Source: Pegoplata infirma
Taxonomy: Eukaryota; Arthropoda; Insecta; Diptera; Anthomyiidae
DNA length: 64,000 nucleotides
Direction of reading: 5' to 3'
Assembly: GCA_963921195.1 (NCBI GenBank)
Contig: OY992537.1
Coordinates: forward strand, 30,549,911 to 30,613,910
Shown here: positions 1 through 10,549 of the stretch, one piece after another
How the letters are laid out: every line of letters starts with the position of its first letter
Numbering within the stretch: position 1 is the stretch's first letter
Notes under the pieces: model-generated
Database searches by the model: none
What the model saw: the letters and a program-made list of their open reading frames with translations, nothing else
Told to the model about the DNA's origin: nothing
Translations under genes and position numbers: made by a program

Positions 1-250
1 ATTTTATTACTAAATAGTTCTGACATATTTTAAAAGCCGTGACCAAAGTTTCACGATGATACCTAGGCTGGAAGTATTTTTGGCCGCCGTCTCCATACAG
101 CTCCGACCACTGTGCAGCGTGCCAAAAACCTTAAAAAATATTATATATGACATCTTATGATGAATTTTTTTTTTTTACCCTGTAATCCGAACATCGATTT
201 ACAGCAAAATCTGTCAATCTATAAAGTTCATCGTATTCAGAATTAAATTT

Positions 251-487
251 TCATTACGAACATGTTTAAAAATATAATGGTTGATAAACAAACTACAGCA
301 GAAAAAATTAAGTTTATTGACTCGAAAATTCTTCAAAAATAAAAAAAAAAATTTATATTTTTGAACATGTTCATTACGAACATGTTTAAAAATATAATGG
401 TTGTTAAACAAACTACAGCAGAAAAAATTAAGTTTATTGACTCGAAAATTCTTCAAAAATAACAAAAAAAATTTATATTTTTGAAAA
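251..487. repeat. Direct tandem duplication, period 120 bp, inside family S
   Basis: A block beginning TCATTACGAACATG at 251 restarts at 371 with only a few differences (for example 'ttgataaac' against 'ttgttaaac'). The S copy at 11404-12640 carries the corresponding block once, so the duplication is specific to this copy and probably recent. It is non-coding. Confidence 0.85.
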
Positions 488-1026
488 AATCAATAGATTT
501 CTTTCTTATATGTATAGACCATTTTTTACACATAGATCTTCGTATCTTTTTTTATCCATCATTCGTATCTTTTTTTATCCAAAAGAGTTATATAATTTAA
601 AATCGATTGAAAAGTTTCTGAAATACACGAGGTTTAGTGAGAAAAGTTCCAAAACAAAATTTTTCACAATAACTCTAAAATTTTAGGGTATCTGGTAAGT
701 TTAATATGTATTTTTGTGATCTACTCGACAAACCCAACAACCTATACTATGTCCAGTGTTGCCATATATTTTTTTGAAAAAACTTTTTATTTCTGAAAAA
801 AAATCTTTTTTTTTGTGAAAAAATCTTTTTTTTACAAAAGTATTGAAAAAATTAAAAATTAATACAGTATGTATTTTCATTATGTATTTTCAATTCATTT
901 TTTATATCAAGCGTAAAAAAAATAATAAAAAACACAACCAAGCGTTCATTTGGAGCTCGAAAAGACTCATAAAAGAGTTCTTAGACGTTCAGAAAACATA
1001 ATCCCTTTTTCTTAGCGCTCTTATAA

Positions 1027-2035
1027 TAGGTGTGTTCCAGAACGTTACCGTGGGTGCCCGCGGGTACCCAAACCAGCCCGAAAAGCGTTCCCGTCAGGGA
1101 TGGAAAATCGGAATTTTGAAATGGTACTGGAGCTTAACCAAAAAGGAACTTTTTCGCCCTCGACGGTACTAAAAAAAATTAATATCCAGTTTGTGTACGA
1201 CGAACGTCATTCGTCTGTGACGAATTTGCATGTCCTTTGTTACAATAACAAAATACATTGTTACAATAACAAAATATTGTTCGTCGTACAGAAAATGGGC
1301 ACAATTTAATACAAAAGTTCTTAAATTGAGGACATTCTTATCCATTTATTTATTTTTTTAGAAAAAACTCCAATAAAGGTTGACCAAAATTAAAATTATC
1401 ATTTATTTAAAGCTTTAGAAGCAATTTTTCTTTGAAAATCAGTAGATTTTCATAATTTTTTTAGATTTGGTTGAAAAAATTTATGAAATCGTCTGGTATA
1501 GAAAAGGTACTAAATCAGTCGTGGGGGTACTACGGTATCTTTGAGAGTGAAAAAGTACTAAAAAAAGTACTAAAGTACTAACTTTTCCATCCCTGGTTCC
1601 CGTACGCAAAAATTGGGTAAATGAGAGTTTTTGAGAGAATAAATTTGTTTCTCATTTTACCGAACTTACCCGCACATTTTTTTCGTGTAAATTGGTAACA
1701 GTCAGATGTGCAAAAAAAAAGCTGTTTTTTTTTGTGAAGCTAAATTGGAAATTTAAATAAAAAAAGAACTAAACCAAGGAAATGTGTTATTTCAATACAA
1801 AAACAGATAATTTGTTATTAAAATAAACTTTTACAATTTGTTTTCTTGTTTAAAGTAATTATTTTTACAAAAATATTTTAGCGTTATTGGTTTGTTTACA
1901 TTTTCTATTATTTTGGGCTTGAAATGTGGTTTTTAGCGTTCCCGTACTTTTGTGCATTTTTGTGGTATCGTGAGAAGTTTTTTGATTTTCTCTCATTTTA
2001 CCGAACTTTACCCGGAAAGTTCTGGAACACACCTA
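1027..2035. mobile_element. TIR element (TAGGTGTGTTCCAGAAC ends) nested in the hAT element
   Basis: A 17-base terminal inverted repeat, TAGGTGTGTTCCAGAAC at the left and its complement at the right, bounds this segment. The outermost TA occurs on both sides and may be the duplicated target, which would suggest a Tc1/mariner-like class; that is uncertain. Without the inner insertion (1095-1595) the element is about 500 bp and non-coding. Subterminal sequence rich in 'ttaccgaactttaccc' occurs at both ends. Confidence 0.75.
1095..1595. mobile_element. hAT-type MITE, 501 bp
   Basis: The ends are CAGGGATGGAAAAT and its near-complement ACTTTTCCATCCCTG. The 8-bp duplication GTTCCCGT sits at 1087-1094 and 1596-1603. 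The interior carries repeated 'agtactaaagtacta' words near its right end and no meaningful reading frame. It is the innermost of four stacked layers (S, hAT, TIR element, this MITE). Confidence 0.92.
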
Positions 2036-2174
2036 ATATCATAATAATAATTTTAATCCAACGATCAGTTTTTATTTAGTTTTCTCAATTTAATTACAAA
2101 TCATTTTTAATAATTAATTAAACCTAACCGAGAACTGGTTAAAATGACCGTCTCGTTGTATCGAAATCGACCAA

Positions 2175-2247
2175 GGGTTTAGTGGGAATCGAACCCACGA
2201 CCCCCTGTTTCATAGGCTAGCATGCTACCAACTAACCTACAGGAGCC
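2175..2247 (-). other. tRNA-like sequence (degenerate, Pol III box B intact)
   Basis: Read on the minus strand the 73 bases run from GGCTCCTG to CTAAACCC. They contain a box-A-like TAGGTTAGTTGG and a perfect box B GGTTCGATTCC with a fully paired T stem (GTGGG/CCCAC). The loop ATGAAAC would give anticodon GAA, but the anticodon stem is poorly paired and only about three of seven acceptor pairs form. I read it as a tRNA-derived relic or SINE head, not a working tRNA gene. Confidence 0.6.
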
Positions 2248-3025
2248 TTATATGACTCATAAAAGATTCTGAAAAATATATGTTCGTATTCTTTCCTGAC
2301 TCTTTTATGAATGTTCAAAAAAACATATTTTGAATTTTTTACATATCCAGAATTAAGAGTCAAACATGAATCTTTCAGGAATCCAAATGTCAAGCGTTCT
2401 ATTAATTTTTTGGACCCTTGAAAGAGTCATAACTTATGAAGGCTCAGAAAATTGTACACAGTAAGCAAATATCAAACACCGGTGCATGCTCGACAATAAA
2501 AAAAAATCTTTTATTAGTGCAACAATTTAACAGAAGACTTTTTCTATGTTGGCAACTTACAGATTTAAGTGAATATCGTGTGGAATTTTCATATGGCGAC
2601 CAAGTCAAAGAATGATCTGATTTTAAATGGATTTAATAAGATTATCAAGCTAAAAACAAAATTGTAATCGAATATCTCATATTTTCATAGAATAAAGACG
2701 TATTTAATTGTAACCGTTTACATAGACTGAAGGACGGACACGCTAAGTCAAATCAGATAGTGATTCTGAATCGGTCGGTATACTAAAAGCTTAGTCTACG
2801 ACCAATATTTTGGGTATTTACAAAAAAAAAATGATGCTTTTTGTATTTTTTAACTAATTAAGAAAAACTTGAAAAAACTTTATTATTTTCAAAAAAACTT
2901 ATTTTTTTAGAAAAAATCTTGAAATCTTTTTAGCACCTCAAAAAACTTGCAAAAAAAGGGAAATCTTGATATATGGCAACACTGACTATGTCACATCAAA
3001 AGTATTTTTTCACTGTAGCACAGTG

Positions 3026-3151
3026 TAATTAAAAAAAAAATCTACTTGCTCTAACGAAGTGATAGCGATATCTTGATATAATAATTGGACCTCAAAAAAA
3101 AAATGTGAGGCCTAAATGATGTTTACAAAAAAAAAATCATAAAAAATGGAA
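3026..3151. other. AT-rich spacer
   Basis: Short A-rich stretch between family S and the next inverted-repeat element. Nothing further is recognised. Confidence 0.5.
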
Positions 3152-3735
3152 AAGGGAGGTCTTTCCCAGGGCACTCACCGATTGTAATGAAACTTGCATC
3201 AAGAAAAGAGGGAAGAAAAATAAGAGTTACCTGTTTTTTTCTTAGCTGCCCAATCTCATATTTAGCGGGTCAAATGGGAGAGGGAAAACTGGATTTTTTT
3301 CGTTTTTTGAGGATTTTTCTCATTTCTATACTACATGAACATTTTATGAAGATTTTTATACAGATTGAATAGTTTTTTGAAGGCCTATCCAATGGTATAT
3401 CTGTCATGTCCAAATTAGGCTTCGTTAAGTCCATATTTTCAAAAATCTAAAAACATAGGAGTAGTTTATATTGAAAAGTAAATACGTACGACCGCTAAGA
3501 TCACACATAATTATCTCTATTAAAATTAAGCTGAATTTTTGCGTTTCGCGAAATTCCTGCTTGCTAGGATTTTATTCAGATTTTCCCAAAAGACCACATT
3601 TTTTCATTAGGTGGCAACCATTTTTTAAGTTTGCGGTTTAGCAGCTAATAAAACAGGAAACTTTTATTTTTCTTTCCTCATTTCCATATGGAAGTGTCAG
3701 GACAATCGGTGGGTGCCGTCTGAAAGACCTCCCTT
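3152..3735. mobile_element. Inverted-repeat element, about 584 bp
   Basis: The left end AAGGGAGGTCTTTCCC followed by 'caccgattgt' is mirrored at the right by 'acaatcggtg' and GAAAGACCTCCCTT, about 35 bases of imperfect inverted repeat. No clear target duplication is visible. A 61-codon frame inside (3187-3372) has no recognisable domain and is probably chance. Class is undetermined. Confidence 0.6.
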
Positions 3736-3838
3736 GTTAGATTAAGAATATTTCTTCAGACAAATTATTTCAGTATCTTAAAATTATTTCTTTAGGAAAA
3801 TCTGGTACTGTTTTAATATGATTGTTTTAAGTAGAAAT

Positions 3839-4367
3839 TAGTGCCCCCCATTTCCCGGTTCTCGGTATTCCCGGGAATACCGGTATTCCCGGTTTTGATA
3901 CCGGTTTCCCGGTTCTGGATAAATTCCCGGGAATACCGGTATTCCCGATTCAGATGCTGGTACCGGTTCTCAAAAAATAAAAAAATCCTATACCATAAAA
4001 TATTTAAATTACACCATTTAATCAGAATTTCAGAAATATTTAGTTGTGTTTGTAAAATTATTTAAAAATCGTGTAACTATATTTTTCTTAAATTCATAAA
4101 AAAATGGAAATGGTGTTTTCAGCATGTTTTGTATTTTTTTTTTGGTAAAAGCGAAGAAAAAATATGAATTCTTCACAATTTTAAAAATATACATACCGGT
4201 AGTCCCGGGACTATCGGTACTACAGTCAGAGCCGGAACCGGGAATACCGGTATTCACGGGAATACCGGGAATAATTTAAGAACCGGGAAACCGGTACCAT
4301 TTCCCGGGAATACCGAGAACCGGGAATACCGGTATTCCCGGTACTACGGTACTGACCGTAGGCACTA
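3839..4367. mobile_element. GC-rich hAT-type MITE with palindromic CCCGGGAATACCGG repeats
   Basis: The 8-bp duplication GTAGAAAT (3831-3838 and 4368-4375) flanks TAGTGCC...GGCACTA ends. Subterminal regions are strikingly GC-rich and consist of repeated self-complementary words such as GGGAATACCGGTATTCCCG, on both sides of an AT-rich core. The local composition is unlike the surrounding DNA. No coding capacity is seen. Confidence 0.88.
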
Positions 4368-4375
4368 GTAGAAAT

Positions 4376-5399
4376 ACAGAACCGGCCAACATTTTTATCA
4401 TTCAACCCTCGTAAAACTCCTCATATTATGCATTTTACTGCTACATTTGCTTTTTATGAGTAAAATTAATATGTTTACATTGAGAGGCAAGTATTAAATT
4501 TATGAGTAGAGATCCACTGGGGAAATATTAATCATTTTAATTTTATATACGCTGTGCGCCACACGACACAGCTGGATTGAAACCAGTTAAATGAAAATAT
4601 GGCTCATAATACTACAACAACAACAACAAGAATAATACAACCCAAGCAACTACACTACCATACCTCAACAACAATGTTGTTGTATTTTATATCAAAATAC
4701 AAAATGGCAATGAGTTGGATGCAGACTGCTGCTGCTGTTACCGTTTCAGCTTACCAACCAACCATCCAACCAAACATTTATTCATTCATCCAGCCAATCC
4801 ATCCTTGGGTTATTAAGCTTATACCTACCTATTCAGTATATTATATGGAGAAGCGAGTAAAATATTGTTCTACCCCATATCAGCAGTATCAATATTCCTA
4901 CTACTGCATGTTGTATTTACTTGTGCAGATTTGTTGGTCTGGTATGATTTTTTTTTGGTAAAAAGATATTACAGGTTTTTGAACTGTTGCTTTAAATATT
5001 TGTTCAAGGATAACGGTTCAGTAAGGTTTTTGTTGTTGTTGTTGTGCTATGTCAAGTGCTACTGATATGATAACGTTTTAATACATAAATTATTAATATT
5101 AAAAAAATTAAAATAATATCATAGATATGCATGTATGAGCACGGTAAGAAGTATATGGTTTAAAAATTTTGTTGTAGATAACATTATGTTTAACAATGAT
5201 GTCGATGTCACAACCAAAATATAACAGTCAAACCTGGATTTACTCTGAAGATCTGTTTATAACAGTTTTTAAAGTTTCTACAGCGTTGGTATATATTTTG
5301 GCGATCTCTGGAATAGATTTTAGAGATATGATTGAATAAGTAATTTTTACACCACAAAATTAACTATAAACAAACCCAAATTCTTTCTTCACTCACTTA
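4376..5399. other. Unassigned stretch with CAA/GTT microsatellites
   Basis: I find no terminal repeats and no second copy of this stretch in the window. It has a (CAA)n run near 4616-4630 and a (GTT)n run near 5028-5043. A 120-codon frame at 4599-4961 begins with a threonine run encoded by the microsatellite and resembles no family I know. This is one of the few low-repeat parts of the window and could be ordinary intergenic DNA. Confidence 0.4.
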
Positions 5400-6184
5400 A
5401 GGGTCCCCATTAGGGCGGAGCGAGAAATGCTCTTTTGCGAATTTCGCTTGGGCGATATGCGGGATTGGTAAAAATGGATGCCAAAACGATGTGGTTAAAA
5501 CTTCAGGAAGATCGCACTTCATCTTGGGGTCCCCTTCAGCGCTGAAGTTTCAACTTTTCAAAATTCAACTTAAAAAAATTGTAAAAAAATTTAAATTTGA
5601 TCAGATATTCTTAATTTTAGATTTTATGAGGTCTATTTAATCACATCGATTTAGATTTTAAATTTCAGCTTTATTGGATACCGCTTACCTCCAAAACCCA
5701 AAGGTGGAAAAATATGCATACATTTTGGAGAAACCCGAAAATCAACTTTTTGCTATAATAAAAAAAATTACATTAAAATTGCAAAATATGATTTTTGTCT
5801 TCCTGACTTGGACAATAGGGTACCCTAGGATTCCAAAACCATTACTGCAAAGTTTTTATGATGGTTTTAGATGCCAAATGTATGATCGACCTTCAATATT
5901 TTTTCAATACAAGAATTTTCTAAGAATATACCTTTATTCGTCAACCCTAAAGGTGGTGCCAATACATTTTTTTTTGAGGAGATCAGCTCCACTTTCAAAC
6001 AAAATTAAAAATTTTTTTCAATGATAAAGAATTTTAAGAAAATAGAGTTATCATAAGTACTTGTTATGTTAATTCATAATGATGAACATGAAAAGGCCTC
6101 GAATCAGAATAAACCCTTTTTCATTGCACAATTAAAAGGTCGAATAAATAACGAATTTTCATTATTAAATAAAAATTAAAACAC
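5400..6184. other. Unassigned intergenic stretch
   Basis: A modestly GC-richer block (5400-5560, 'ggcggagcgagaaatg...cagcgctgaag') is followed by AT-rich sequence. A 116-codon frame at 5674-6024 has no recognisable domain. No termini or second copy are seen. Confidence 0.35.
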
Positions 6185-6324
6185 ATTTATAAATTTTTTT
6201 CATAATTTTTTTTCACCATTTTTTTTAATTTTTTTTCATAATTTTTTTTTTCATTAAATTTTTTTTCATTGAAATTTTTTTCATTAATATTTTTTTCATC
6301 ATCAATTTTTTTTCTTCAAACTAT
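6185..6324. repeat. T-rich (TTTTTTCATAA)n array, left half
   Basis: Runs of 6-9 T alternate with 'cat', 'catt' or 'catca'. This is the reverse-strand form of the GATGAAAA arrays at 13780-14580 and 24420-25190. The right half resumes at 8714-8795, so the H element between them landed inside the array. Confidence 0.75.
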
Positions 6325-6536
6325 TTTTATACCCTCCACTTAGTAATAGAGGGTATATATAAGTTTGTCATTCCGTTTGTAATTCATCGAAATATCGGTC
6401 TAGGACCCCATAAAGTGGAAGTGGCGATATCGGTTCAGCGGTTCAAAAGTTATGAACGAAAATGTAAGGTCACCTCAATAATGTTCAGGCGCGGATCCAG
6501 GGGGGGGGGAGAATGGGATTTCTCCCCCCCCAAAAC

Positions 6537-6668
6537 GATTTCAAAAAAGAAAAAAGAAAGGAAAGGAAAAAAAGAAAGAAAAGGAAAAAGAAAAAAAAAA
6601 AAAAAGAAAAAAAAAAAGGAAAGGAAAGGAAAAAAGAAAGGGAAAGGAACAAAGTTACAAAGAAAATA
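6537..6668. repeat. Homopurine tract of about 130 bases
   Basis: The + strand is almost only A and G here (units such as 'gaaaggaaaggaaaaaa'). A G10 run just upstream (6502-6511) and long C runs at the other end of the element accompany it. Any frame read through it is low-complexity lysine-rich and not a real protein. Confidence 0.9.
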
Positions 6669-7014
6669 ACCAGGACGTAAAAAAATACTCAGGAGAGGTA
6701 TGTGTGTGTGTATATGATTTACGTCAGCACCATAGACTCTATCCTAGGAAAAAGTATTATCTCAAATATTTGTTGTAGAAAAATGTCTCTGAATTCTAGA
6801 CTTTAGCGTCCAACCTGAATCAAATTACGTTGCGTAAGGCGTAACGCCCAATTATTTTTCGTTTCTAATATTTATATGTGAGTTACCTAAATCAAACGGA
6901 CGTAAAAATTTCAAATTTGATGTGTTTGTTTTTGTTTTATTTTTACGTCTTGCGCTACGCATTTGATTCTGGTTCGACCCTTATATATAGAAAAATTTTT
7001 GATTCACAAAATCG

Positions 7015-7760
7015 AACAACATTTCTACAAAAAAACCGTCTCAGAATCTGAGTTTTTCTATGGAGAAATATATTTCCGAATATTAAATTTTTTCATGGAC
7101 AATTTTTTAAGAATATGAGAATTTTTCTGTTTGAAAAATCTTTTAGAATCTGCGAATTTTAATATGTAAATATTTTTCTTGTCCAATAATAGTTTTTCTA
7201 TATGAAAAATGTTTCAGAATCTAAGAAGTTTCTTTAGAAAACATTAGGTGGCATAAAAACGTAAAATGTTTCTATTGAAAAATGCTATACAATTTAAGAT
7301 TTTGTTTTTAGAAAAGAGTATCAACATTTTTTTATAAAATGTTTTAGAAACTGATACTTTTGTGGTATTTGACAATTTTCTTTTACGAAATATGTCTCAG
7401 GATCTGAGAATTTTTGTATAGGAAAAATTTCTTAAAATCTGAGAATTACTTTAAAACGACAATTATTTAAGAGATTTTGTATAAGAAAATTTTATCAGAA
7501 TTTGAAAAAAAAATTATAGGAAGAATCTCTCAGAATCTCAGATTATTTCGATAAAATAAAGTTTAAAAGTCTGAGACATTTTCTATAAGAAAACTTCGAT
7601 CAGAGAATTTTTATATCAAAGGGTTTTAAAATCGGAACATTTTTATATCTTAAAAATGGGTTATTTTCTGAAAAATATTTTTGAATCTGAGAATTTTTCT
7701 GTACTAAAAATGTTTCAACATCTGAGAAATTTTGTGAAGGAAACATGCATAAAAATCTTT
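7015..7760. repeat. Degenerate 'TCTGAGAATTTTTCTATA' minisatellite
   Basis: Words of the form 'cagaatctgagaatttttctata(t)gaaaaat' recur about every 35-60 bases with heavy divergence. The same motif forms arrays at 28005-28266 and 33545-34920. Confidence 0.75.
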
Positions 7761-7847
7761 TTCTTATTAAAAAGTTTTTTCGGAATATTAAACTTTTAGT
7801 ATGAAAATAAATTTTTGAAAAATAAGACTTTTTATGTAAAATTGTAT

Positions 7848-8142
7848 GGGTCTATTCACAGTTGTGAGTGGATATGACTGTCATAAGCCAGTTTTTGTGA
7901 CTGAAAAGTCATTATATCAATTTTTTTCCATACAAACCTACATACAACAAATTTAAAAAATTTTAGATTTTATTTGTCAATTTTATATTCGTCTCGAGAG
8001 CAGGTCTTAAAATAAGCAAATAAAATTTAACATTTTTTAATGTTTTTTTGTGCTTTGTATAGAAAAATATTGATGTTATGACTGTTAAATCATAAAAATT
8101 GGTTTATGACAGACATAGTCAGTCATAACTGTGAATAAGCCC
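7848..8142. mobile_element. Small hairpin MITE (GGGCTTATTCACAG ends), 295 bp
   Basis: The left end GGGTCTATTCACAGTTGTGA pairs with the right end TCATAACTGTGAATAAGCCC. Inner words 'atgactgtcataa' and 'ttatgacagacat' extend the inverted repeat. The target duplication is unclear. It lies inside the hAT element that lies inside family H. Confidence 0.8.
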
Positions 8143-8713
8143 GTTTACATGACTATCAATGGCCTAATTTATGGAGTAAATCGTAAAAAAATTTTGAGCA
8201 AAAAAGCTTCCCCCGAATTCGAAAGCTGGATCCCTACGCCTGATTTAAATACTATAGCATTTTTTAATTGAAAAATTCTTTTAGAAAAAAAATGTATTTT
8301 TTGGTTTTCAATTTGTAAGTCAATATTACAAATATTAACAAAAAATATCACAACACCCCCCCCCCCCCTCCTTTCCAACCAAACATTAATTTTTTTTTTT
8401 TTTATAAAAAAAAAATCTCCCCCCCCAAATGAAATTCCTGGATCCGCGCCTGATAATGTTGGTACATTCAACATAACCTAAAAATACAAAATGCTTTAAT
8501 TCGGCTGCTGATTGACATATGTGTATATAATTGAACACCGAAAGGTACTTAAACATGTACGAACACATTTTATGATAAAAAAAAGAAAAAATCGCGGATT
8601 TTTTTTCGAAAATTTTTTTCGTTGAATTTTTTTTAAGTTTTTTGCAATAATCTTTTTGAAATTGTGGAGGGTATCAATACATTCGGCAAGGCCGAATTTA
8701 ACTTTTTTACTTG

Positions 8714-8795
8714 TTTTTCATCAAATTTTTCATAATTTTTTTTTTTTTTCGTTTTTGTTTTTTTTTTCTTCAAAAATTTTTTTATCAAACATGTT
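8714..8795. repeat. T-rich (TTTTTTCATAA)n array, right half
   Basis: 'tttttcatcaaatttttcata' immediately follows the ACTTG end of family H and continues the array seen before 6325. Confidence 0.7.
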
Positions 8796-8862
8796 TTTCA
8801 CCAACTAAGGGGTACGCAAAACTGTCCGCGGCGGTACGCAAAATTTTACTAATTTGGACATT

Positions 8863-9150
8863 CGTTTAAGATTAACCTTTCAATGCTGGTTCCGCATCCA
8901 AAGTTTTCCATAACGTCAGGTTTTTAAGAAATTTAACAAAAAACGTATTTTTGTGCAATTTAGAGACCAATTTTTACGACATTTTTGGATGATATTTTGA
9001 GATCTGATTACTTGTTTTCGATTAACCTTTCGATGCTGTTTCCGAATATGGTTCCCAAGTTTTTCCATGATGTCAGGTTTTTGAGAAAATTTATGCCAAA
9101 GTTCTTAAGAAAACGTGTTTTTGGGCATTTTTGAGACGGGTGTGATAGAG
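8863..9150. repeat. Two-unit tandem repeat, period about 148 bp
   Basis: Unit one has 'gattaacctttcaatgctgg' and 'aacgtcaggttttt'; unit two, from about 9011, has 'gattaacctttcgatgctg' and 'gatgtcaggttttt'. The second unit has small insertions. Non-coding. Confidence 0.75.
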
Positions 9151-9518
9151 TGGACATTTTGGTACCATTTTGTTAAGCTCAAAATGGCCTTTCATTGTAT
9201 ATACAAGGGGTTTTTCATTCGAAAAGTCACAGAATTATTGATCTGCCCTCGTATTAAAAAAAACATTTAAAAAAATTAAAAACATTATAGTTCCGCCCCC
9301 TGCGATGGGTTTTTGGATTTTTTTTTAATAGTTCAAAAAACGTCCGTTGTTTCCGTTGTGTTGTGAAATTCCTCGTGAGCGTGAGAAACATTTTTATTAC
9401 TCATGTGAGCGTGCGTGAACGTGAGCAGAAAAAATAAATTTTGTGCGTGATTGTGCGTGAGCAATATTTTTACCTCGTGAGCATAAGATGGCGTGAATCA
9501 AAACTGCATCGTATTATC
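9151..9518. other. Unassigned, with GTGAGCGTG low-complexity run
   Basis: From about 9370 to 9490 the words 'gtgagcgtg', 'gtgcgtgaac' and 'gtgcgtgagc' recur irregularly. Similar degenerate GTGAGTGTGA sequence occurs at 33030-33310. No termini are recognised. Confidence 0.5.
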
Positions 9519-9660
9519 TACAGACAGACGGACGGACGGACGGAATCATAGAATGTCTTAGAACCAATCACGGATCAATTATACATGCGTTTTATAGGGT
9601 GCCCGACCGATATTTCGATGTGTTACAAATCGAATGACAAATTAAGTACTATGCTAATTA
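9519..9660 (-). mobile_element. Family H/G fragment, reverse orientation
   Basis: (GACGGACG)n at 9521-9543, then 'cgaccgatatttcgatgtgt' and 'acaaatcgaatgacaaa' are the complement of the opening third of families H and G. The terminal stem and the 3' hairpin are missing. Confidence 0.7.
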
Positions 9661-10080
9661 TGAAAAAATTCTACTTATTTATTTAATACCCATAGCCTCC
9701 ATAGCCAACAGTTTTTCGTCTCAGTCTGTTAAGCTAGGATTAAGTGTTCTGATAACGTATATTTTACCTTATTTTATTTGTAGTGTAAATAACATCAGCA
9801 ATTTTAACTGCCAGCAATGGCTTCTTTTAACCACCTTATTGGTGTGTTTTATTATTTAGTAAACACTTGTCTATAGATAAATTTTTAACCTTGTGGTTTT
9901 GTTGATATGGATGGTAAGAGACAAGATTGTATTTGAGTTTTTAAAATGTATAAATTAAAATAATGATAAGAGTAAAAATTTTGGCTATGAAAGAATATGG
10001 TTAGTAGACACAGGGGTTAACAAAAACATTTTGAGCACATTACTGTTTAAAATTATATTCCAGTCCATACCCTTTAAAAT
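9661..10080. other. Unassigned AT-rich stretch
   Basis: No repeat structure, termini or credible reading frame was found here. Confidence 0.35.
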
Positions 10081-10545
10081 ATGAGATCGATACAGTATAT
10101 TTCCAAAGACCTTATCCCCTTATTAAGAACGTCAACTCTAAGGTCGGTGACCGGACTTTATTCACACAGACATTATCCCCATAACGGAAATGGGGATTGT
10201 GACATAATTCCCATATTAGTTTTGGGGACTATGACCATTTCCAAAACGTTCAGAATCCCAATGCGGATTAAGTCCGTTTCCTGCTGGGATTATGACCGAA
10301 ATTTTTTGGTCATAACCCTTATTTAAATTACGGGGACTAAGTCTAAAGCAATTTCGGTCATAATCCCTGTATTTTGCGGAGAGAATAGGTTTAATACACA
10401 AGCTTAAAACCCTTAAGCCACGCCAAAGGCTGGCTACTCAAAAATGGACATAATCCCTGTAATGGGGACTATGGCCATTTGTTGCGTGGTCATTATCCCT
10501 AGAAATATGGGAATTATGTTAATTTTTTATTGGGGTACAACAAGA
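10081..10545. repeat. Cluster of GGGGACTATGACC / GGTCATAATCCC motifs
   Basis: Variants of 'ggggactatgacc', 'gggattatgacc' and their complements occur about ten times in mixed orientation. 'cataattcccatat' at about 10203 mirrors 'atatgggaattatg' at about 10506. This may be a decayed inverted-repeat element; exact ends are not seen. Confidence 0.5.
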
Positions 10546-10549
10546 TCAA

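Larger units (their letters stand above)
754..2984. mobile_element. hAT-type non-autonomous element with 8-bp target-site duplication
   Basis: The element opens with CAGTGTTGCCATATAT and closes with ATATATGGCAACACTG, a matching terminal inverted repeat. The flanks carry the 8-bp direct repeat ACTATGTC (746-753 and 2985-2992). Joining the flanks restores the family S sequence seen near 12600, which confirms the insertion. An 8-bp duplication with CAGNG-type ends is the hAT signature. There is no transposase reading frame, so it is non-autonomous. It holds a TIR element (1027-2035) and a tRNA-like segment (2175-2247). Confidence 0.9.
1..3025. mobile_element. Family S long-inverted-repeat element, copy 1 (left part outside window)
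   Basis: The first 753 bases and 2985-3025 are the right part of an element whose fuller copy lies at 11404-12640. Both share a stretch on aligning crop-like words such as 'caaaaacctt', the 'gatctactcgac' block and the terminus TGTAGCACAGTG. The sequence is interrupted at 754-2984 by a hAT-type insertion. No coding capacity is visible. The left inverted arm lies before base 1, so full length is unknown. Class is inferred from copy 2, which has a 3-bp TAA duplication as in PIF/Harbinger elements. Confidence 0.7.
6486..8452. mobile_element. hAT-type non-autonomous element (CAGGCGCGGATCCAG ends)
   Basis: Perfect ends CAGGCGCGGATCCAG and CTGGATCCGCGCCTG are flanked by the 8-bp duplication ATAATGTT (6478-6485 and 8453-8460). 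The interior has a purine tract, a degenerate 'cagaatctgaga' minisatellite and a nested hairpin element. A second end-like word, CTGGATCCCTACGCCTG, lies inside at about 8226-8242 and may mark an older copy. No transposase is present. Confidence 0.92.
6325..8713 (+). mobile_element. Family H (DINE-1/Helentron-like) element, copy a, interrupted
   Basis: It opens with a TATACCCTCCAC...GAGGGTATA stem and the 'tttgtcattccgtttgtaa' block. It ends with 'gtggagggtat', the perfect hairpin TTCGGC-AAG-GCCGAA (8682-8696) and TTTAACTTTTTTACTTG. The same architecture recurs at 19908, 43663, 46299 and 56958. I see no target duplication, as expected for Helitron-group elements. The body is split by a hAT-type element at 6486-8452. 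Assignment to the DINE-1/Helentron group is by structure only. Confidence 0.75.

Noticed and set aside
2175..2247. Functional tRNA gene
   Set aside because: Acceptor and anticodon stems are mostly unpaired although box B is perfect.
4599..4961. 120-codon frame starting with a threonine run
   Set aside because: Starts in a CAA microsatellite, no domain, no splice or neighbour context; kept only as unassigned DNA.
6415..6669. 84-codon lysine-rich frame
   Set aside because: Spans the H/hAT joint and a homopurine tract, so it is assembled from repeat pieces.
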